The notes: a model not told the origin generated them from the sequence alone. Counted from the first letter of the stretch, positions 1 through 12,603 are shown. The stretch: DNA of 64,000 nucleotides from Symmetrospora coprosmae (GCA_008802785.1 VUYT01000006.1:682001-746000); one strand, 5' to 3'. Numbers and translations: made by a program.

Positions 1-2712
1 GCTCAGCCGGCTGCGCCTGCTCGAGTCACCATCAGCCTCCCCCTCGACCGGCAAGCCCCGAAAACGCGCCGCAAAGGCGCCTACGCACGCGCACAAGCGC
101 AGCTATTCCGTCCAGTGGCAGCAGCACGAGCGCTGGCGCTCGAAAAGCCGCGCGAGGCTGCGCGACCTCCTCGGCTTGCTCTGCTTCATGCTCGGAGCGA
201 CGCTAATCCTGTACCAGATCTGCACGCTCGGTCTCAGCGGAGCCGCCTCTGCTCCTGCCTCTGCTTTTCGCTTGCGGCCATCCGCGGCAGCGCGCCACTC
301 ACCGCTGATGTCGCTCGCACACCTGCCGCACCCACACCGCGACACGGTAGCGATCTACCGCATCATCGGGAACGACCTGCCCCCGCGGCACCAGAGGGGC
401 CAGAGCGTGCGCAACCTGCGGTTCATGCTTTCGCACGAGAGCGATTTTTCCTTCATCCGCGAGGACTCGCGCAGCTACGGCGTCAATATCGAAAAGTACT
501 ATGTGCTGAACCGCATCACGGACGACCAGGCCCTTGCGGACATTGCGGCGCTCTTTCCCGAGTTTGACGTGCCGCCTGAGCGCGTCCTCAACATACCTTT
601 TGAGTGGCACGAGTACGCGAAGAGGGAGCTCAGGTGGGACGGAGGCGTGGCCAGGCCAGCCAACATGTGGGGCATTGCTGGCCCGTCATGGTCGTCTCCG
701 TCAGCTTCGCCTTCGTTGGGTTCCGACGCGGGCACCGAGACCGCGAGGAATGGCACATCAGCCACTCTAGCGCAGCCGGAGCATCTGAAATGGGCCGGCC
801 TATCCGAGCAGCAAAGAGAGGATAAGCAGGCCCGGTGGGAGACGCTCGCCAGGCTGCGCGCCATGGAGTACACGCTGCACGACAAGAACCTCTACGCGAT
901 GAACAATGTGGGTCACAGGCGTTGACCATCACCTTGCAAGGTTGCATGGGCACTGATGGCAGCTCTCTGACATTGATCGCTATGCAGAACGGCGGACGCA
1001 ACTTTGCCCTCGAGCACGGCCGCTCCCTCCCGCACGTCCGCTGGATCTTGCCCCTGGACGGCAACTGCTTCTTCACCCCGCCGGCTCTCTCGTCCATGCT
1101 GCAGTCGATTGTTCGGAGAGGCGAGTCGTATGGCGACGATCGGGCTTCGAAACCGTACGCCATCATTCCTATGGCACGCCTGCTCGACAACGGCGCCGTC
1201 CTCCCTGAGAACACAGCCGCGCACTCCGCTACCCCGTCTCAGCATGCTAGAACAGCACCGGCAGACCCGCTCGAACTGGAGTATGCGCTACCTGACGCGC
1301 CCGAAGAGCCGCAAATTGCCTTCCGGTGGGACGCGGCAGCGTCGTACGAGCCAGAGATGCGGTACGGCCGCCGCAGCAAGCTCGAGCTCCTCTGGCGCCT
1401 CGGCGCCATGCCTTTTTCGCGCGCGCTGCACGTGCGCAAGCTCGCGTGGGAGGCGCCTGACCATGCGCACATCACCGAAGGCTCGTACGGCTCGCTCAGC
1501 ATGCGTGCGCAGGCAGCAGCTGCAGCTGCAGCCGAAGCTCGGGATGGGACCGACACCAATGCGGCGTGGCTCCGCGCAGGATGGGTACACAGGCTCTTCA
1601 GCGGCGAGAGGGAGCAGGAGGAGTCGTCCAAGGCTGCGCTCGAGCTGCGTCGGCTCAACAGGATGAAGGGCATCGTTGCATATCTCGAGCGCCTGGACGA
1701 GCGCCTTGTGCGAGGGGAGGCTGGGTGTCCCCCTGGTGCTTCTGCGCTCGGGCCATCGGCTCCGACAGCACGTCTCGCGCAGCGGTGCGGCTTCAGCAAG
1801 GACCGGTTGTGGTCCTGGGACGACGCGGCTCTTGCCGACCTCAAGCGCAAGGCATCGATTGACTCAGCGGGCGCGCAGAGCCGGATAGGCGCCTTTGAAG
1901 ACCGGTCAATGCGTGTCGTATCCCGAGTGCGGAACCAGCTCGACCGGTGGACGACCGCCCAGTGGGAGGACGCGCTGCCAGAAGATGTAGCGCGTACGGT
2001 AGCGCAACTCGCCCTTGTCGGCTACCTCTCTTCGAACTCTTCATTCAGCTACACGGCGGCAGAACTCATCCGCGCGCGCTTCCTCCTCCCTCTGGAGAGG
2101 CACTCTGGCGAGCTCGCCTCGACGGCGCCGCTGAGGAGACTCCCGCTCCCAGCATCTGAAGGGCACGGCTACATGTTCCCTGCGTCCATCCAGTCGACTC
2201 AGCCCAATCTGTGGAACAACATGCCATCGCTTGCAGACGCGCCGTTCTTCCTGCCAACGACTTTCGATCCGACATTGCTGCTGGACGCGCTGCGCCTTCT
2301 CTCGCCTGCGTTCCAGCCTTCTCTGTCGATATCGCTCAGGGCTTTGGTCCCGCCTCATCAGCTCCGCGCGCTGGCTGCAAAGCACCTGCGCACCCTCATA
2401 GCCTCGCCCGAAGGCGTCGCGCTTTCAAATCAGCCGCCATCGCTCTTCATTGCCGCGCAGTACGATGCGAGCGTCGCCGCTCTGGCAGCGTACCTTGACG
2501 ATGCGAGCTTGCTTACACGCGTCTTGGCGCGGTATCGCCTGCGGTACATTGAGATCGAGGAGAGCGAGAGCGCAAGCGCCAACGCGGACGCTGTGCTCGC
2601 GCGCAGACAGGTCGACGCGATGCTGGCTGGGATGAGAAGCGTTGGCATGCTTGGTTTGCCGGAGGAGAGCAGCGTGATGCGTGATGCGTTGGATCGGGTG
2701 TTTGGGCTGTAG
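1..2712 (+). CDS. Type II membrane protein, glycosyltransferase-like (5' partial)
   Basis: The frame is open from base 2, so the true start lies left of the window. Exons: <2-907 and 988-2712. The 80-bp intron joins a tyrosine-rich stretch to the phrase NNGGRNFALEHGR without breaking frame. A basic N-terminal region precedes one hydrophobic segment (about 173-235), giving a type II (Golgi/ER lumenal) topology. Next comes a conserved block beginning IYRIIGNDLPPRHQRGQ, then a second block ending WILPLDGNCFF. I recognise this block from unnamed fungal and bacterial proteins, but I cannot give a reaction. The C-terminal third (from about 2270) has a helical AAQYDASVAALAAYLDD segment that faintly resembles alginate-lyase-like helical domains; this is a weak impression. 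A glycan-related role in the secretory pathway is inference from topology only. Confidence 0.6.
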
Positions 2713-2896
2713 CCGTAGCGGTTCTTCGAAGGAACCCGAGGTGTATCATAGCTATTCTATCTAGACTGTCTGCACGCATTCGCCTTCTCTGCTATGCCAT
2801 TGACCATTGCTCGTTTGCCACTGGCACACCTTAGGCCCAACTCGGCGTACTTCCGCAATGCACTCATCTTGCATTGAGACCACCTCACGGGGCGCT

Positions 2897-4362
2897 ATGG
2901 ACGACTGGGAGAACCTCGAACCGGACCCGGCCTTCGATTATGCTGAGACGCAGGACGCGTTCTGGCCTGTCGAGCCACCTCAGAACGACGACGTCGATAC
3001 CCTCCTGAAGGCCGGAGGTGCTGACCACGCTCCCATCAACGGGACATGGGACAAGCAAGACGCAGTTGCGACGTCGATTGATGATGGCAGGAACGCCAGC
3101 TTGAAGGTTCTTGAGGCTATCGGGACGCACTCGGCGCCGGACTCCATGCCCCAAGAGGCCGCCACGTCGCATGACGAGGGCGTCAGACTCAAGGACGACG
3201 GCGTGGCCGACCAGAAAGCAGACGCCAGCTCTGGCCACAATGCCGATGCACATGTCTGTCGCATCTGCTTCAGCGGAGAAGGCGACGAGGAGGACGATGA
3301 GGATCTCGGGGTGCGCTCAGCCGAATCTCACGCCAAGTACACAACAAGCGGAGACTGACACGCCGCCCATGCGCAGCGCCTCATCTCGCCGTGTTTGTGC
3401 AAGGGCACAGTCGCGAAGGTCCACGTAGCCTGTCTGCAGGCGTGGCGAACGGCGTCGAAAGGACGGACGAGCTTCTTCCAGTGCGACCAGTGCAAGTATC
3501 GCTATCGTATACGGCGCGCAAAGATCGCCGGGCTGGCGGAGAACAACTGTGAGTGGCTGCTCGATACTGCTGCTTGCTGCCTGAAGAGCGCGGAGCGCTG
3601 ATTCACAGTGCCACGTTCTTCGGCCGTGCACAGTCGCCCTCGCTGGACTAGCAGCCTTCTTCTTCCTCATCCTCGTCACGGTGAACGGCTACATTGGCAA
3701 CTGGCTCCTCGGGCAGAGCAGCTCGCCAGACTCGGTCATCTCGTCCCTGTTTTTCGGCGAGCCGGACTACTCGTCCTACTCCGGGTGGTCCTCGCATCGC
3801 GACGGCCTGTTCCCCTTCGAAGCCATCGGGTCAGCCGTGGATTTTGCTTCACGGGTCGCCGAAGAGCTTCAGGAAGGCAATGGGGTGCAGGCGGCCCTTA
3901 CTGGCGGACAGCGGGACGGCTCGTCATATAGGATTCTCGGGAGAAGGAGCAAGAAGACACGGCAGCGGTCTAAAACGCAAGAGCTCGCACTCCGCTTCAG
4001 GCGCGGTGTCGAGCACGTCCTTCTGGGCATCAGCATGACGAGCATCGGGAGCTTCCTCTGGATGCTCATATCGCTGCCGCTTCTGTGTGTGGGAATCTGC
4101 TTCTATCTACCAGGGCCGCGTCCGCAGCTGACTGCCCTGCTGCTACAGCCCCTTCCACCCCATGCGGACAGGTCTCTTCCGCACAGTCAGATCTACGCGA
4201 GACAGCCGCGGGCAGATCACGCCCATGGGCACTATCCTGCTGGCACTTTTCCTGCTCGTTGGCTTCTTGAAGAGTCTGCACATCTGCTGGCGGCTTACTC
4301 GCAAGGTCTCACACGTCATTCTGACAAGGGCAGAGAATGGCATTCTCGAAGTGCGGTCATGA
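2897..4362 (+). CDS. RING-CH (RINGv) membrane E3 ubiquitin ligase, MARCH-like
   Basis: Exons: 2897-3310, 3377-3548, 3634-4084, 4149-4362. The RING-CH signature is split by intron 1: HVCRICFSGEGDEED before it, then CLCKGTVAKVHVACLQAW and FFQCDQCKYRYRIRR after it. This gives the C4HC3 order typical of MARCH/Ssm4 ligases, which ubiquitinate membrane proteins. Downstream there are hydrophobic segments encoded at about 3636-3680, at 4035-4084 running into the next exon, and at about 4220-4290. The ligase domain therefore lies N-terminal to several membrane spans, as expected for a membrane-embedded ligase facing the cytosol. The N-terminal 120 residues are acidic and low complexity. An in-frame ATG at 2858 is an alternative start. 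The membrane (ER, vacuole or endosome) cannot be told from sequence. Confidence 0.85.
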
Positions 4363-4485
4363 GTAAGGCGCGTGTACTGAGTATCATTGCAGTCCAATCA
4401 TTGTAGCTCGCCCATCCCAGACCAGCAAGTCCGCTACTGTCTCGCACTGTACATAGCAGTCTCTCTCCGAGAACATCCTCTCCAC

Positions 4486-5634
4486 TCAAAGCGACTTCTC
4501 GTCTGCGTCCCTCTTTGCCTGTGCCTTGGCCTTCGCAGCCAGCTGCTGCTTCTTGACCTTGGTGTTGACGTAGGTGCCTGCAGAGTTGGTTCGACCAGCA
4601 ACGCTTAGCTCCGCTCATATTCTGGTATAGCATGGAGCAGACAGGACGACGTACCGAGCACGAACGAGATGAAGCTGAAGAACGGTACCCATGTCTCTGG
4701 GGCCAGGAACTTTTGCGCAACAACAAGGGCGACGGGGGACGTTGTCCAAGATATTTTCATGATGCCCAAAAGTGCAGACTTTACGAATTTGATGACAGCG
4801 CCGAGCGAGTTGGCCCCGTTGATCACCGCGAGCGAAGCGAGGTAAGCCGTGTTCTGGATAGGCGAGACCAGGAGGTTGCTCGCGATGATCATGGCGACTA
4901 GCGGGGAGGGACCGCGAGTCAGGTGCGGCCGACGAAGAGGAATATCCCTGTAGTTGAGACGACTCACTCTTGGCTCGAGGCGACGTCTTGCCTGCGAACG
5001 CCTTTTGGAGGGCAGTCATCAAGACATGGCTGAGCGGGGCGCTGATAAAGAAGCCTGTGCACAGAGGTGGCAGCAGGGGTCAGCTGGGCTCGTCGCGTTC
5101 CACAGAGGACGGGTGCACGATGGCGCACCGTATGCTGCGAGCTTGAACGCCTTCTTGTTGGCCTTGATGGCATCAACCGGGAGGATGCCGGTCTTCTCGT
5201 AAGGCTGCGGCGAGGCGAGACGAACGCGTCAGCAACGTTCCGAAGTGCCTGCATGCATCGAACAGGCCCGCTCACCGCAGGCGACGAGCCAGAGAGGTAC
5301 TGGGCTACGTTCTCCTGGACAAAGTTCAGGGTCGCGTTGGTGACTCTGCGGGGAGTGCCGTTTAAGGCAGAATGAGCCGCGACTGGTCATTGACGATCAC
5401 GATAAAGCATGCCGCACTCACGCCTTTGTGAGAACTGGTCGCAGGATGAGCCTGGAGGTGAGGTAGACACGATCCCGGAATCCGGGTGTTCGGGCGTGCC
5501 GAGCGAGGTGGGGCAAGCTCGTCAGCAGGGCAGGGGCAGACGGAAGGCATGAAGCAGCACACGTACGACTCGACATAGCGTGCGAGAAGCGCGTTGGTGG
5601 GGCGCGTAGTGAGCACGACAGGCTTTGCGGTCAT
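4486..5634 (-). CDS. Mpv17/PMP22-family peroxisomal-type membrane protein
   Basis: Seven exons on the minus strand: 5567-5634, 5422-5451, 5276-5345, 5129-5204, 4968-5054, 4655-4897, 4486-4577, giving 221 aa, a usual family length. The order of family landmarks is intact: an N-terminal ALLARYVESLILRPVLTKA, then ATLNFVQENVAQYLSG, then YGFFISAPLSHVLMTALQK, then ASNLLVSPIQNTAYLASLAV, and finally WVPFFSFISFVLGTYVN before a basic, Lys/Ala-rich tail. These correspond to the four-helix Mpv17/PMP22 fold, found in peroxisomal or inner mitochondrial membranes. The basic tail favours the peroxisomal PMP22 branch, but that is inference. PEX16, a peroxisomal membrane biogenesis factor, lies about 9 kb away. 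A short (TG)n tract lies just upstream of the start. Confidence 0.85.
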
Positions 5635-5869
5635 TGTGTGTGGTCTGTGTGTGTGTGTATGTGGTTGGTGGTGTGAGGGAAAGCCTGCTGCAGTCACGGG
5701 GCGGAGGCGCATGAACCGGAGACCCGCGCGGCCGGCAACTCTTTACGCCGACAGCAACAACGATACAGACGGGACAGACAGTGCGAGTGTGCGTCTGTGT
5801 TGCTCTGCGACATGCTCATTGCGAGCCGGTCGCCTCTTTTCTCAGAGGTGATGCGCATCTAGCAGGCCC

Positions 5870-6935
5870 CTAATCCGCATAGACCTCCCTCCATAGCCAT
5901 TCGGCCGCGCTCCTTTGCATCTCCTCCTGCTTCTTGCGCTTGAACGCCATCTGCTCTTTAGTCCCGCGAGGCGTCGAGTTGAATCCGTGTTCCACCTCCT
6001 TGATGAGCTCCCACTTGATGCCATCCTTCTCCCACTCATCCGCCGACTGCTGCGGTCCGCCAGCCAGCTTCTCCGCCATCTTTCTCGCCTCAGTGCACAG
6101 GAGGTCGTACTCGCACCCAAAGAACGCCAGCTTGCCAGGCAGCTTGTCCCGTGGGGCAAAGTGCGGCGAGAGGATGGGGTCGCGCCGGTCGTGTCCGAGC
6201 GGGATATAGGCCCAGTTGAACATGGGCCCGAGACTGGCCAGCATGTCGGACTTGCGGCCGGGGGCGAGCTTGGACGTGGACAGTTTCTCTTCGAGGGTCA
6301 GAGTGTAGTCGGTTACCGGGTAGTATGCGACGACTCCCTTGATGCGGTCGTGCAAGCCGTTGAGCTGGACAGCACTCAGGCTCAGATTTCCGCCGGCGGA
6401 GTAGCCTCCCACGGCTACCTTGGACTTGTCGACGGGAAGAGAATCGTCGCCCAGTATGGCTGCGATGAGATTGGCGCAGTCGTTCGGCGCGGTCGGGAAA
6501 GGGTGCTTGGGCGCCTTGCGGTACGGGATGCTGACGACGCAGATCCCGTGCTGCTGGCTCAGGAGGGCATTGTCACGATCGTCCACTTGAGCAGCTCCCA
6601 GACAGAATCCGCCTGTCGTTACGCATGTGTCAGTCCGTATTGACGTCGACGATGTGCCTGGACGCACCTCCGTGAATGTCGATGAAGAGCGGAAGCGGCT
6701 TGGACTGGCCCGGTTTGTACGACGCAGGGATGAAGACGCGGCACTCCCCTGATGGATAGACAGGGTACGTCTTGCAGTAGGTAGGTCGCTCCGATGCCGG
6801 CAGTGGCTTGCGAATAAACCGGAAAGCGACGCGGAGCAGCGTCTGGAGGAGGGTCAAGCTGACCCAGAAGCGGACCCGGGTGAAGAGGGAGAGTGGCTGC
6901 CTAGGAGGGGCAGCAAGGCCTTTGTCGGCTTCCAT
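5870..6935 (-). CDS. Alpha/beta-hydrolase (HSL-like esterase/lipase), N-terminal anchor
   Basis: Exons 6668-6935 and 5870-6612, with a 55-bp intron that falls inside the HGG oxyanion motif (FIDIHGG|GFCLG). The protein is 336 aa. A hydrophobic segment at residues about 20-40 suggests membrane anchoring. The hormone-sensitive-lipase family order is visible: the HGG oxyanion loop, the nucleophile elbow GGYSAGG, an Asp candidate in EYDLL and a His candidate in EVEHGF near the C-terminus. It is expected to hydrolyse short- to medium-chain esters; the substrate is unknown. The gene is divergent from RTC1 across a 784-bp interval that also holds a tRNA-like element. Confidence 0.85.
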
Positions 6936-7719
6936 GGTGTTTGCGAATGATGGGTAGAGAGGCAGACCTGCGACTCGGGGAGGCCGAGATCGCCGGAAGG
7001 GCACGTGAAAGGATGGGAAACACGTGCTGCGGGGATCCTACGTAGTGGGGCTGGTGGCGAAAGTATTGGCAGTGCAGTCAGATGGGCTCTACGTACGATA
7101 CGAGCGAGGTTCATTGAGACATACTCACAGTAGCAGTGACCTTGCATCTTGCACACTCTCTTCCTGTAGATTCCCGCTCGGCCGCATCTGGGCGGGAAGC
7201 TGGGTTGCGGTGCGGCCGGATCCGTCATGGAGCCCAGAGAGTGGCAGACACGGCTGTCAATGATATATACGCATGCTAAGACCACTCCGCTCTTGTCGCG
7301 GACCGATAGCTCAGTAGGAAGAGGTTAGTCCACTGCATCTTGCGCTGAGACGATGTCTACAACTCGTACACGCCTAACGCTCCCGCATGTCTCCCGATGC
7401 AGCATCGTGTTTACAGTAACTCTGAAAACCGCGAATGTCGTCGGATCGAAACCGGCTCGGTTCATTGGCCCTTTCGGGCCTGTTTCTTTTGCTCGAGGTA
7501 CCAAGGTACTCTATGTAGACCTCCGCGTCGCCACATCCCGATGGGCGGGCCCTGGCCTGAACGGAGCTCCTCATATGGTCATCACGACACAACGAGAGCG
7601 TCGCACAGCATATCGCCTCCAATATAGCTCCTTCTTCACAGGTGCGCGCTTCCTTTTTTGCGCCGCACCTGCCCGTCTCCACGCTCGAGACACACCCTTC
7701 CGGATCACCTCCGACCAAC
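6936..7719. other. Divergent intergenic interval, esterase / RTC1
   Basis: This 784-bp region separates two divergent start codons and presumably holds both promoters. The only structured element I can support is the tRNA-like locus at 7300-7464. No conserved protein is visible in the short frames that cross it. Confidence 0.5.
7300..7464 (+). tRNA. Putative tRNA gene or tRNA-like Pol III locus, anticodon unresolved
   Basis: The first seven bases (7300-7306, GGACCGA) pair with 7457-7463 (TCGGTTC) over seven positions with one G-U, like an acceptor stem. A box-A-like TAGCTCAGTAGG follows at 7307-7318. A T-arm is formed by 7440-7444 and 7452-7456 around ATCGAAA, which acts as box B. A T-rich run at about 7481-7489 could end Pol III transcription. 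The span of 165 bp would need an intron of about 90 bp. I could not find a canonical anticodon stem with U33 next to a normal D-arm. It may be a tRNA with an unusual intron, a decayed tRNA, or chance. Confidence 0.35.
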
Positions 7720-10700
7720 ATGTCCGACGACAACGAACGTTCGCGTTCGCGTGAGCGGACGACAGACAGCGATTATGGCATGTCTGGCATTGGTCTTTCT
7801 TCATCCCCGACGGCGCCGACTTCGAGCGGGTTCCACTTCCCCCGCTTCAAGCCGGGCACATCCGACAGCAGCAAGTACCGCGTATCTACATCATCTGGGA
7901 CGTCGAATTCTGGCTCGTCATGGAGCTTCTTCCGCTCAGCGGGTCAGACCGCACCCCGACACAAACACTCGGACTCCTTCTCGTCCATCCGCGAAGTGGC
8001 CGAGCCGCTTTTGTCACCGCTGCCCAACTCCGGAGCAGACACCCCGCTCGTCGCGTCTGGCAGCGGTGTGACGACCCCGCTAGCCATGCCCGGCGTAGAC
8101 GAGGAGGTTCAGCGCAGGCTGCGAGGTCTCCGCCGTACAGCGAGCCGGCGTGACGTCCAGCTCTCAGCTAGCCTGACCATCTCCGAGACGGGCTCTAGCA
8201 GCGGTAGCCCAGGGTCGTATAGCTCGGGACCGTCCAAGCGGAACCCTCGCAAAGGCTCGACATCCAGCGAAAAGCGCAATGCAGAGGGGCTTGTTGCAAT
8301 GGCAACAAAGTCCGACAATACGCGCAAATCGAGCAAGGTTATCGTCGCCGGGCGGAATGCGCTCAAGATCCTTTCCGTGACACAGCCGGATTCCGACGAT
8401 GACAACTTCTCGCATGATATCGTAGACGAGAGCGGTGCAAGTCGGACTAGCAGGCTGCGTCAGTCATCGACAAGCCGCTCAACGTCCGTCAAGCTCGAGG
8501 AGGATGTGGATTTGCAATCAGGACTGTTGTACACGTCCGGCAAGAATACGAAAGGCGCGCTGATTAACGATGTTGGATGGGGCTATGACCGTGAGTTCGT
8601 GCTCACCTGGTTGTACAAGCTTGCGGCACTCAGGTGCCGACACACGTGTGTCAGACACGGCCAACAAGATCATGACGGGCAACTCCAACGGCACAGTCGC
8701 GCTGTACGATGTCGAAAAGACAGGAAGCAAGCTTGAGCGCCTCAAGACACATCATCAGTCGGGACGAGGCATCAACGTCGTTTCATTCGGCGGACCGAGC
8801 GGGCAAGGGACACTGCTAGCATCGGGTTGCCAGGATGGTGACATCAAGATCTCGGTGAGCTGCTGTGACCTGGTGCAAGCTGGCAAAGCCAGAATCTGAC
8901 CAATCATTCGCTCAGGACGTACGCCACACTTCCCTCATCACGCTATCAAGCCCGCTGGACCCCATCAGGTCGATATGCTTTGCTCCCCGCTCAAACAGCA
9001 CCGCCGATCCATTTCACCTCATTTCCGCCAGCGAGTCAGGCTATCTTGCGAGATGGGATCTCCGTCAACCCAAACAGCCGCTCGAGCGGTTGCTAGCGCA
9101 TCAGGGGGGAGCGCTCACACTGGACTGGAAAGGCTCAGTACACGATTTGAGCACGGACATCCCGAGCGTAGACGGCGAGACGGTCAAGCGGCATGTACCA
9201 AATGATAGCTGGGGATGGCTAGCGAGTGCCGGCTCGGACGGGAACATCAAGGTAGGTCACACCTTTTGCGCGCGTATTAGCGCCGCTGTTTACTTGGATC
9301 GTAACAGATCTGGGATCTGTCGCCGCAAAATCAGTCACTACACTTGGTGCACACGCTGCATGCCACCCGACCCATCAACTACATCCGTTGGCACCCTTCG
9401 CCTAGCAGGCCTTGCGACCTTGTCGTTACGGCCGGAGGGATCTTGACTAATCAGGCAGAGAGTCGGTGGCAGCCAGGTATTGAGATTTGGGATGTACGGC
9501 GAGAATTCCTGCCAAAGCAGGTGTTTTGGACGGGAGGTCTGCCATCTGGTGCGTGACTTTCCGCTTAAGGCGCACCGCACGAAGAGAAAGCTCACAGGCT
9601 TCTTTCAGCTGCCTTCTCGCCGTCGACCAATCCAGACGTGCTGTGGTGCCTGAACCGCACTCACTCGGCCTTCCAGCAGATTGACATTGCTAGAGAAGCC
9701 GACGAGCCTTTGCGAATCGTTCCTACGGCTACTGTTGCGTGGTCGCCGGAAGGTAGTATAGCCTTTGCTGTCAGAAACTCTGATGCGCCGAGCATAATCG
9801 GCAAATCCGCCGCTGCGTAAGTGATTGGCGCTAAGGTGAAATGCACGTTGTGCTACGCTAGAGGCGTTCCACTCTCTTTTCCTCAGACACGAGACGCCTG
9901 AAGAAAAGGCACTGCCTATTCTCCAGACAGCGGGCCTCGTTGATGGGCTAGATCCCACTTTCGATGTCCAAGCTTTCCGGTTCCTTGCGGATCAGTACCA
10001 GCACAGAGCGCGCGAAGAGAAGGATCTGTCTGACGCCTGCAACTACAACGCCGAGGTGGGTTATTACGATGTTGCTTCGGATGAAAGAGGCTCACATGCA
10101 TGCATTCCAACCTCTAGGCCGCACTGGCCGTAGGTCATGTCGACGCCGCTCGAGTGTGGCGCCTAGCCGGCCAGTGGTTCTGGGACGAAGAGCAGACTCA
10201 AGCCTCTGCAGCCGCTACAGACGAGCTCAGTGAGGTAGCCGACGACAAAGTGTCGGTTGAGGCCGTCGACGAGAAGGCGGGCCACTCGCCCGCTCGGGCA
10301 TTGCGGCGGACGCGATCCCAGACCTCGCCATCTACACCTCTGCACCATCGGCAGCATCGAGATCTCCAAGCGTCTCGCCAGAGCTCGCCCCTCGTCACGA
10401 GCCAGGTCCTCTCGGAAGCTGACATCTCGCCGCGGCTGCTACCGAAAGAGCTACCCAAAGCCGGGCAAGCCTCGCGCTCTCGAGCCGGCTCCGGGACGAA
10501 CGCAGATCTAGTCGGAAGCGACACATCTACCAGCTCGCTGGCTGAAGCAGGGGACAAGGAGGACAACAGCGCCTCTCAGCCGTCCACTGACGAGGGCGCC
10601 GTGGCAGAAGAGGAGGATGGTGCTTCAGAGGACGATGAGCCTACTAGGGATGGTGGCAGCACCTTCAGTGGCCATACAACAGCCCTGAACCCAGCGCTAT

Positions 10701-12514
10701 CGATGTCATCCATCGTAACCAAGAAACGGCCCGCCATGACTGCGCTGAGCCGGCAGCCGACTCAGGACGGCTTCACAGCGCCGATGGCCCGCACAACTAC
10801 CTCCTCAGCCACGTTGTCCCGAGGCAGTGGATCAGCGACTCCCCGATCGCGGCAGATGGCGCTGCCGCTCGACGAGATATCGGCTACCGCGCTAGCGCGG
10901 CGCGTGTCGGCCTCGGCTGCTCCGTCCGGATTGGCGGCCCTCTCGCGCTCAAATACGACCGTGACCAGACCGCACGCGCGCCGCTTTCCGAGTCGGAAAA
11001 ACAGCGACGAATCGAGCGCGTCAGACGGGCACGCCGACACGCCCAGTGATAACGACAATGGCGATGTGACGCAAGACGGGCTGCGCGAGCGGGCGCGGAA
11101 GAAGAAGCTCAGCCTCAACCTCAAGAAGGGCTCCTCATCATCGCGGAAGAGCCGCTCGCGTACGCGCCACCGCACGCCATCGAATGGGGACACGCTGACA
11201 TCTGCACCGGGAGGTAGCAAGAATGCCAGCAGGTCGGGCTCTGCTCGTGGGAAGCGCGACCTGCCAAAGGGCGCAGACGCGGGTCAGTCTGCGCCGGATA
11301 TGGCGAAACTGCGACAGTTAGAGGCGCAGAATATATTGCATGCTATGATGAAGGAGCACCTTCTCAAGGTGCTCCAGGAACTTGCAGACGAGGTGAGCTG
11401 CCTCTGCGCCCTGCTATTGGCGATATCGACAGGGAAAGAAGGCTGACCATCGCCCATGCATGTCGACCGGTACAGGGTGATGTCCAGACCAGCGCTACGA
11501 TGGCTTGCTTACTGAAAGAGAGGATCGGGGTGTCGCAGATGTTCTTGGCCCGCATCACGTCTGCGTACCTCCGTGAGTCCGCTTGCAGGACGGGACACTC
11601 GCGGGAGACGTGACTGACCCGAGTGACGCCATGGCCACACTACTTTAGAGATCCTGCGTAGCGTCGACGCGCACATACCGTCAGCAAGCCTGGTAAAGTA
11701 CTCTACCGTCGAAAGTCTGCGGGACGCGAGCCAGGTCGAAACGACGCTCCGTACGGCTTGCGGGCAGTGCGAGCGAGGCATCCAGAACCCTCCGTACGCC
11801 AAGTGCCGGAAGTGCTCTGCATCAGCCACCTTCTGCAGCATATGGTGCGTTGCAGCTCGGAGTTCCCTAGCCTTTCGGGATACAGGCCAGTTCGGAGCTG
11901 ACACGCTCCTGTCTGTGTTTCCGCGCAGTCATACCGTCGGGATGGAGCTATGGATATTTTGCGCGACATGCGGCCACGGAGCGCACGAGGAGTGCCTGTA
12001 TGCGTACGCGTCCGACATTTCGCTCGAGATTGCGTCTCTCAGCGGGATCGAGGAGCCACTGGAAGTGGACTACTTCAGCAGTCGCGCGCTGGGTGCATCC
12101 GCCCGGACCGCCAATACGAGCTCGGCCACACCGACAGCGACGGCGCCTTCTTCGCCCATGTGGCTGTTTCCGGTGCGCATATCGCATCCGGAACCGCCCT
12201 ACGCGCGCGAGTAAACTGATGCATGGCCATTTCTGACGCTGGACCGTTGCGCGGGCATCCAGATGGAGCAGGCGCTTTTCCACCACAGTCTCACCCCGCA
12301 GTGGTCGTCGGGGTCGCGCATGCATTCGCGAGCAGCCTCGCCCGCACACACGCACACGGACGTCGATTCCTCGTCGGAGGCCGACTCGCAACAGGAGCTT
12401 CCCATCGAGGCGCTCCACGACAAGAACCGCCTCCTCGTCTCGTGCCCAAGCGGCTGCGGGTGCTCCTGCCTCCTCACGCTTCCCTTGTCCGAGCTGGGCA
12501 TCTCTGTGTCGTGA
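7720..12514 (+). CDS. RTC1: RTC1/Sea2 (WDR24-like) subunit of the SEA/GATOR complex
   Basis: Eleven exons: 7720-8590, 8634-8854, 8916-9251, 9308-9548, 9609-9816, 9887-10055, 10118-11392, 11476-11572, 11649-11844, 11929-12172, 12263-12514, giving 1369 aa. The order is a Ser-rich leader, a WD40 propeller (about residues 205-680; e.g. NKIMTGNSNGTVALYDVE, LISASESGYLARWDLRQ, WLASAGSDGNIKIWDLS), a helical region carrying a 425-codon disordered exon, and a C-terminal zinc domain. The zinc ligands span introns: CGQC, CRKC, FCSIC|H, FCATCGHGAHEECL, and a final CPSGCGCSC. WDR24/Rtc1 proteins end in this way. The SEA complex regulates TORC1 at the vacuole in response to amino acids. The last junction (12173-12262) was chosen because it alone keeps the CPSGCGC frame. 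The Ser/Thr/Arg-rich insert is longer than I expect for yeast. Confidence 0.9.
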
Positions 12515-12578
12515 CTAGCTTATAGCTTATTAACCGGCGATAATGTGTGTGCCTGCCTCGGTGTTGTTGTAGGTTAGG

Positions 12579-12603
12579 TCTCTCTCCCTCTCTCTCTCTC
12601 TCC
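12579..12603. repeat. (CT)n tract upstream of MPDU1
   Basis: A pyrimidine run of CT repeats lies 140-165 bp before the MPDU1 ATG. Pyrimidine tracts just upstream of starts are common in fungal promoters; no function is shown here. Confidence 0.8.

Noticed and set aside
12173-12262. A shorter last RTC1 intron using the GTAAAC donor at 12211
   Set aside because: It shifts the frame and loses the terminal CPSGCGC zinc ligands; the 12173 donor keeps them.
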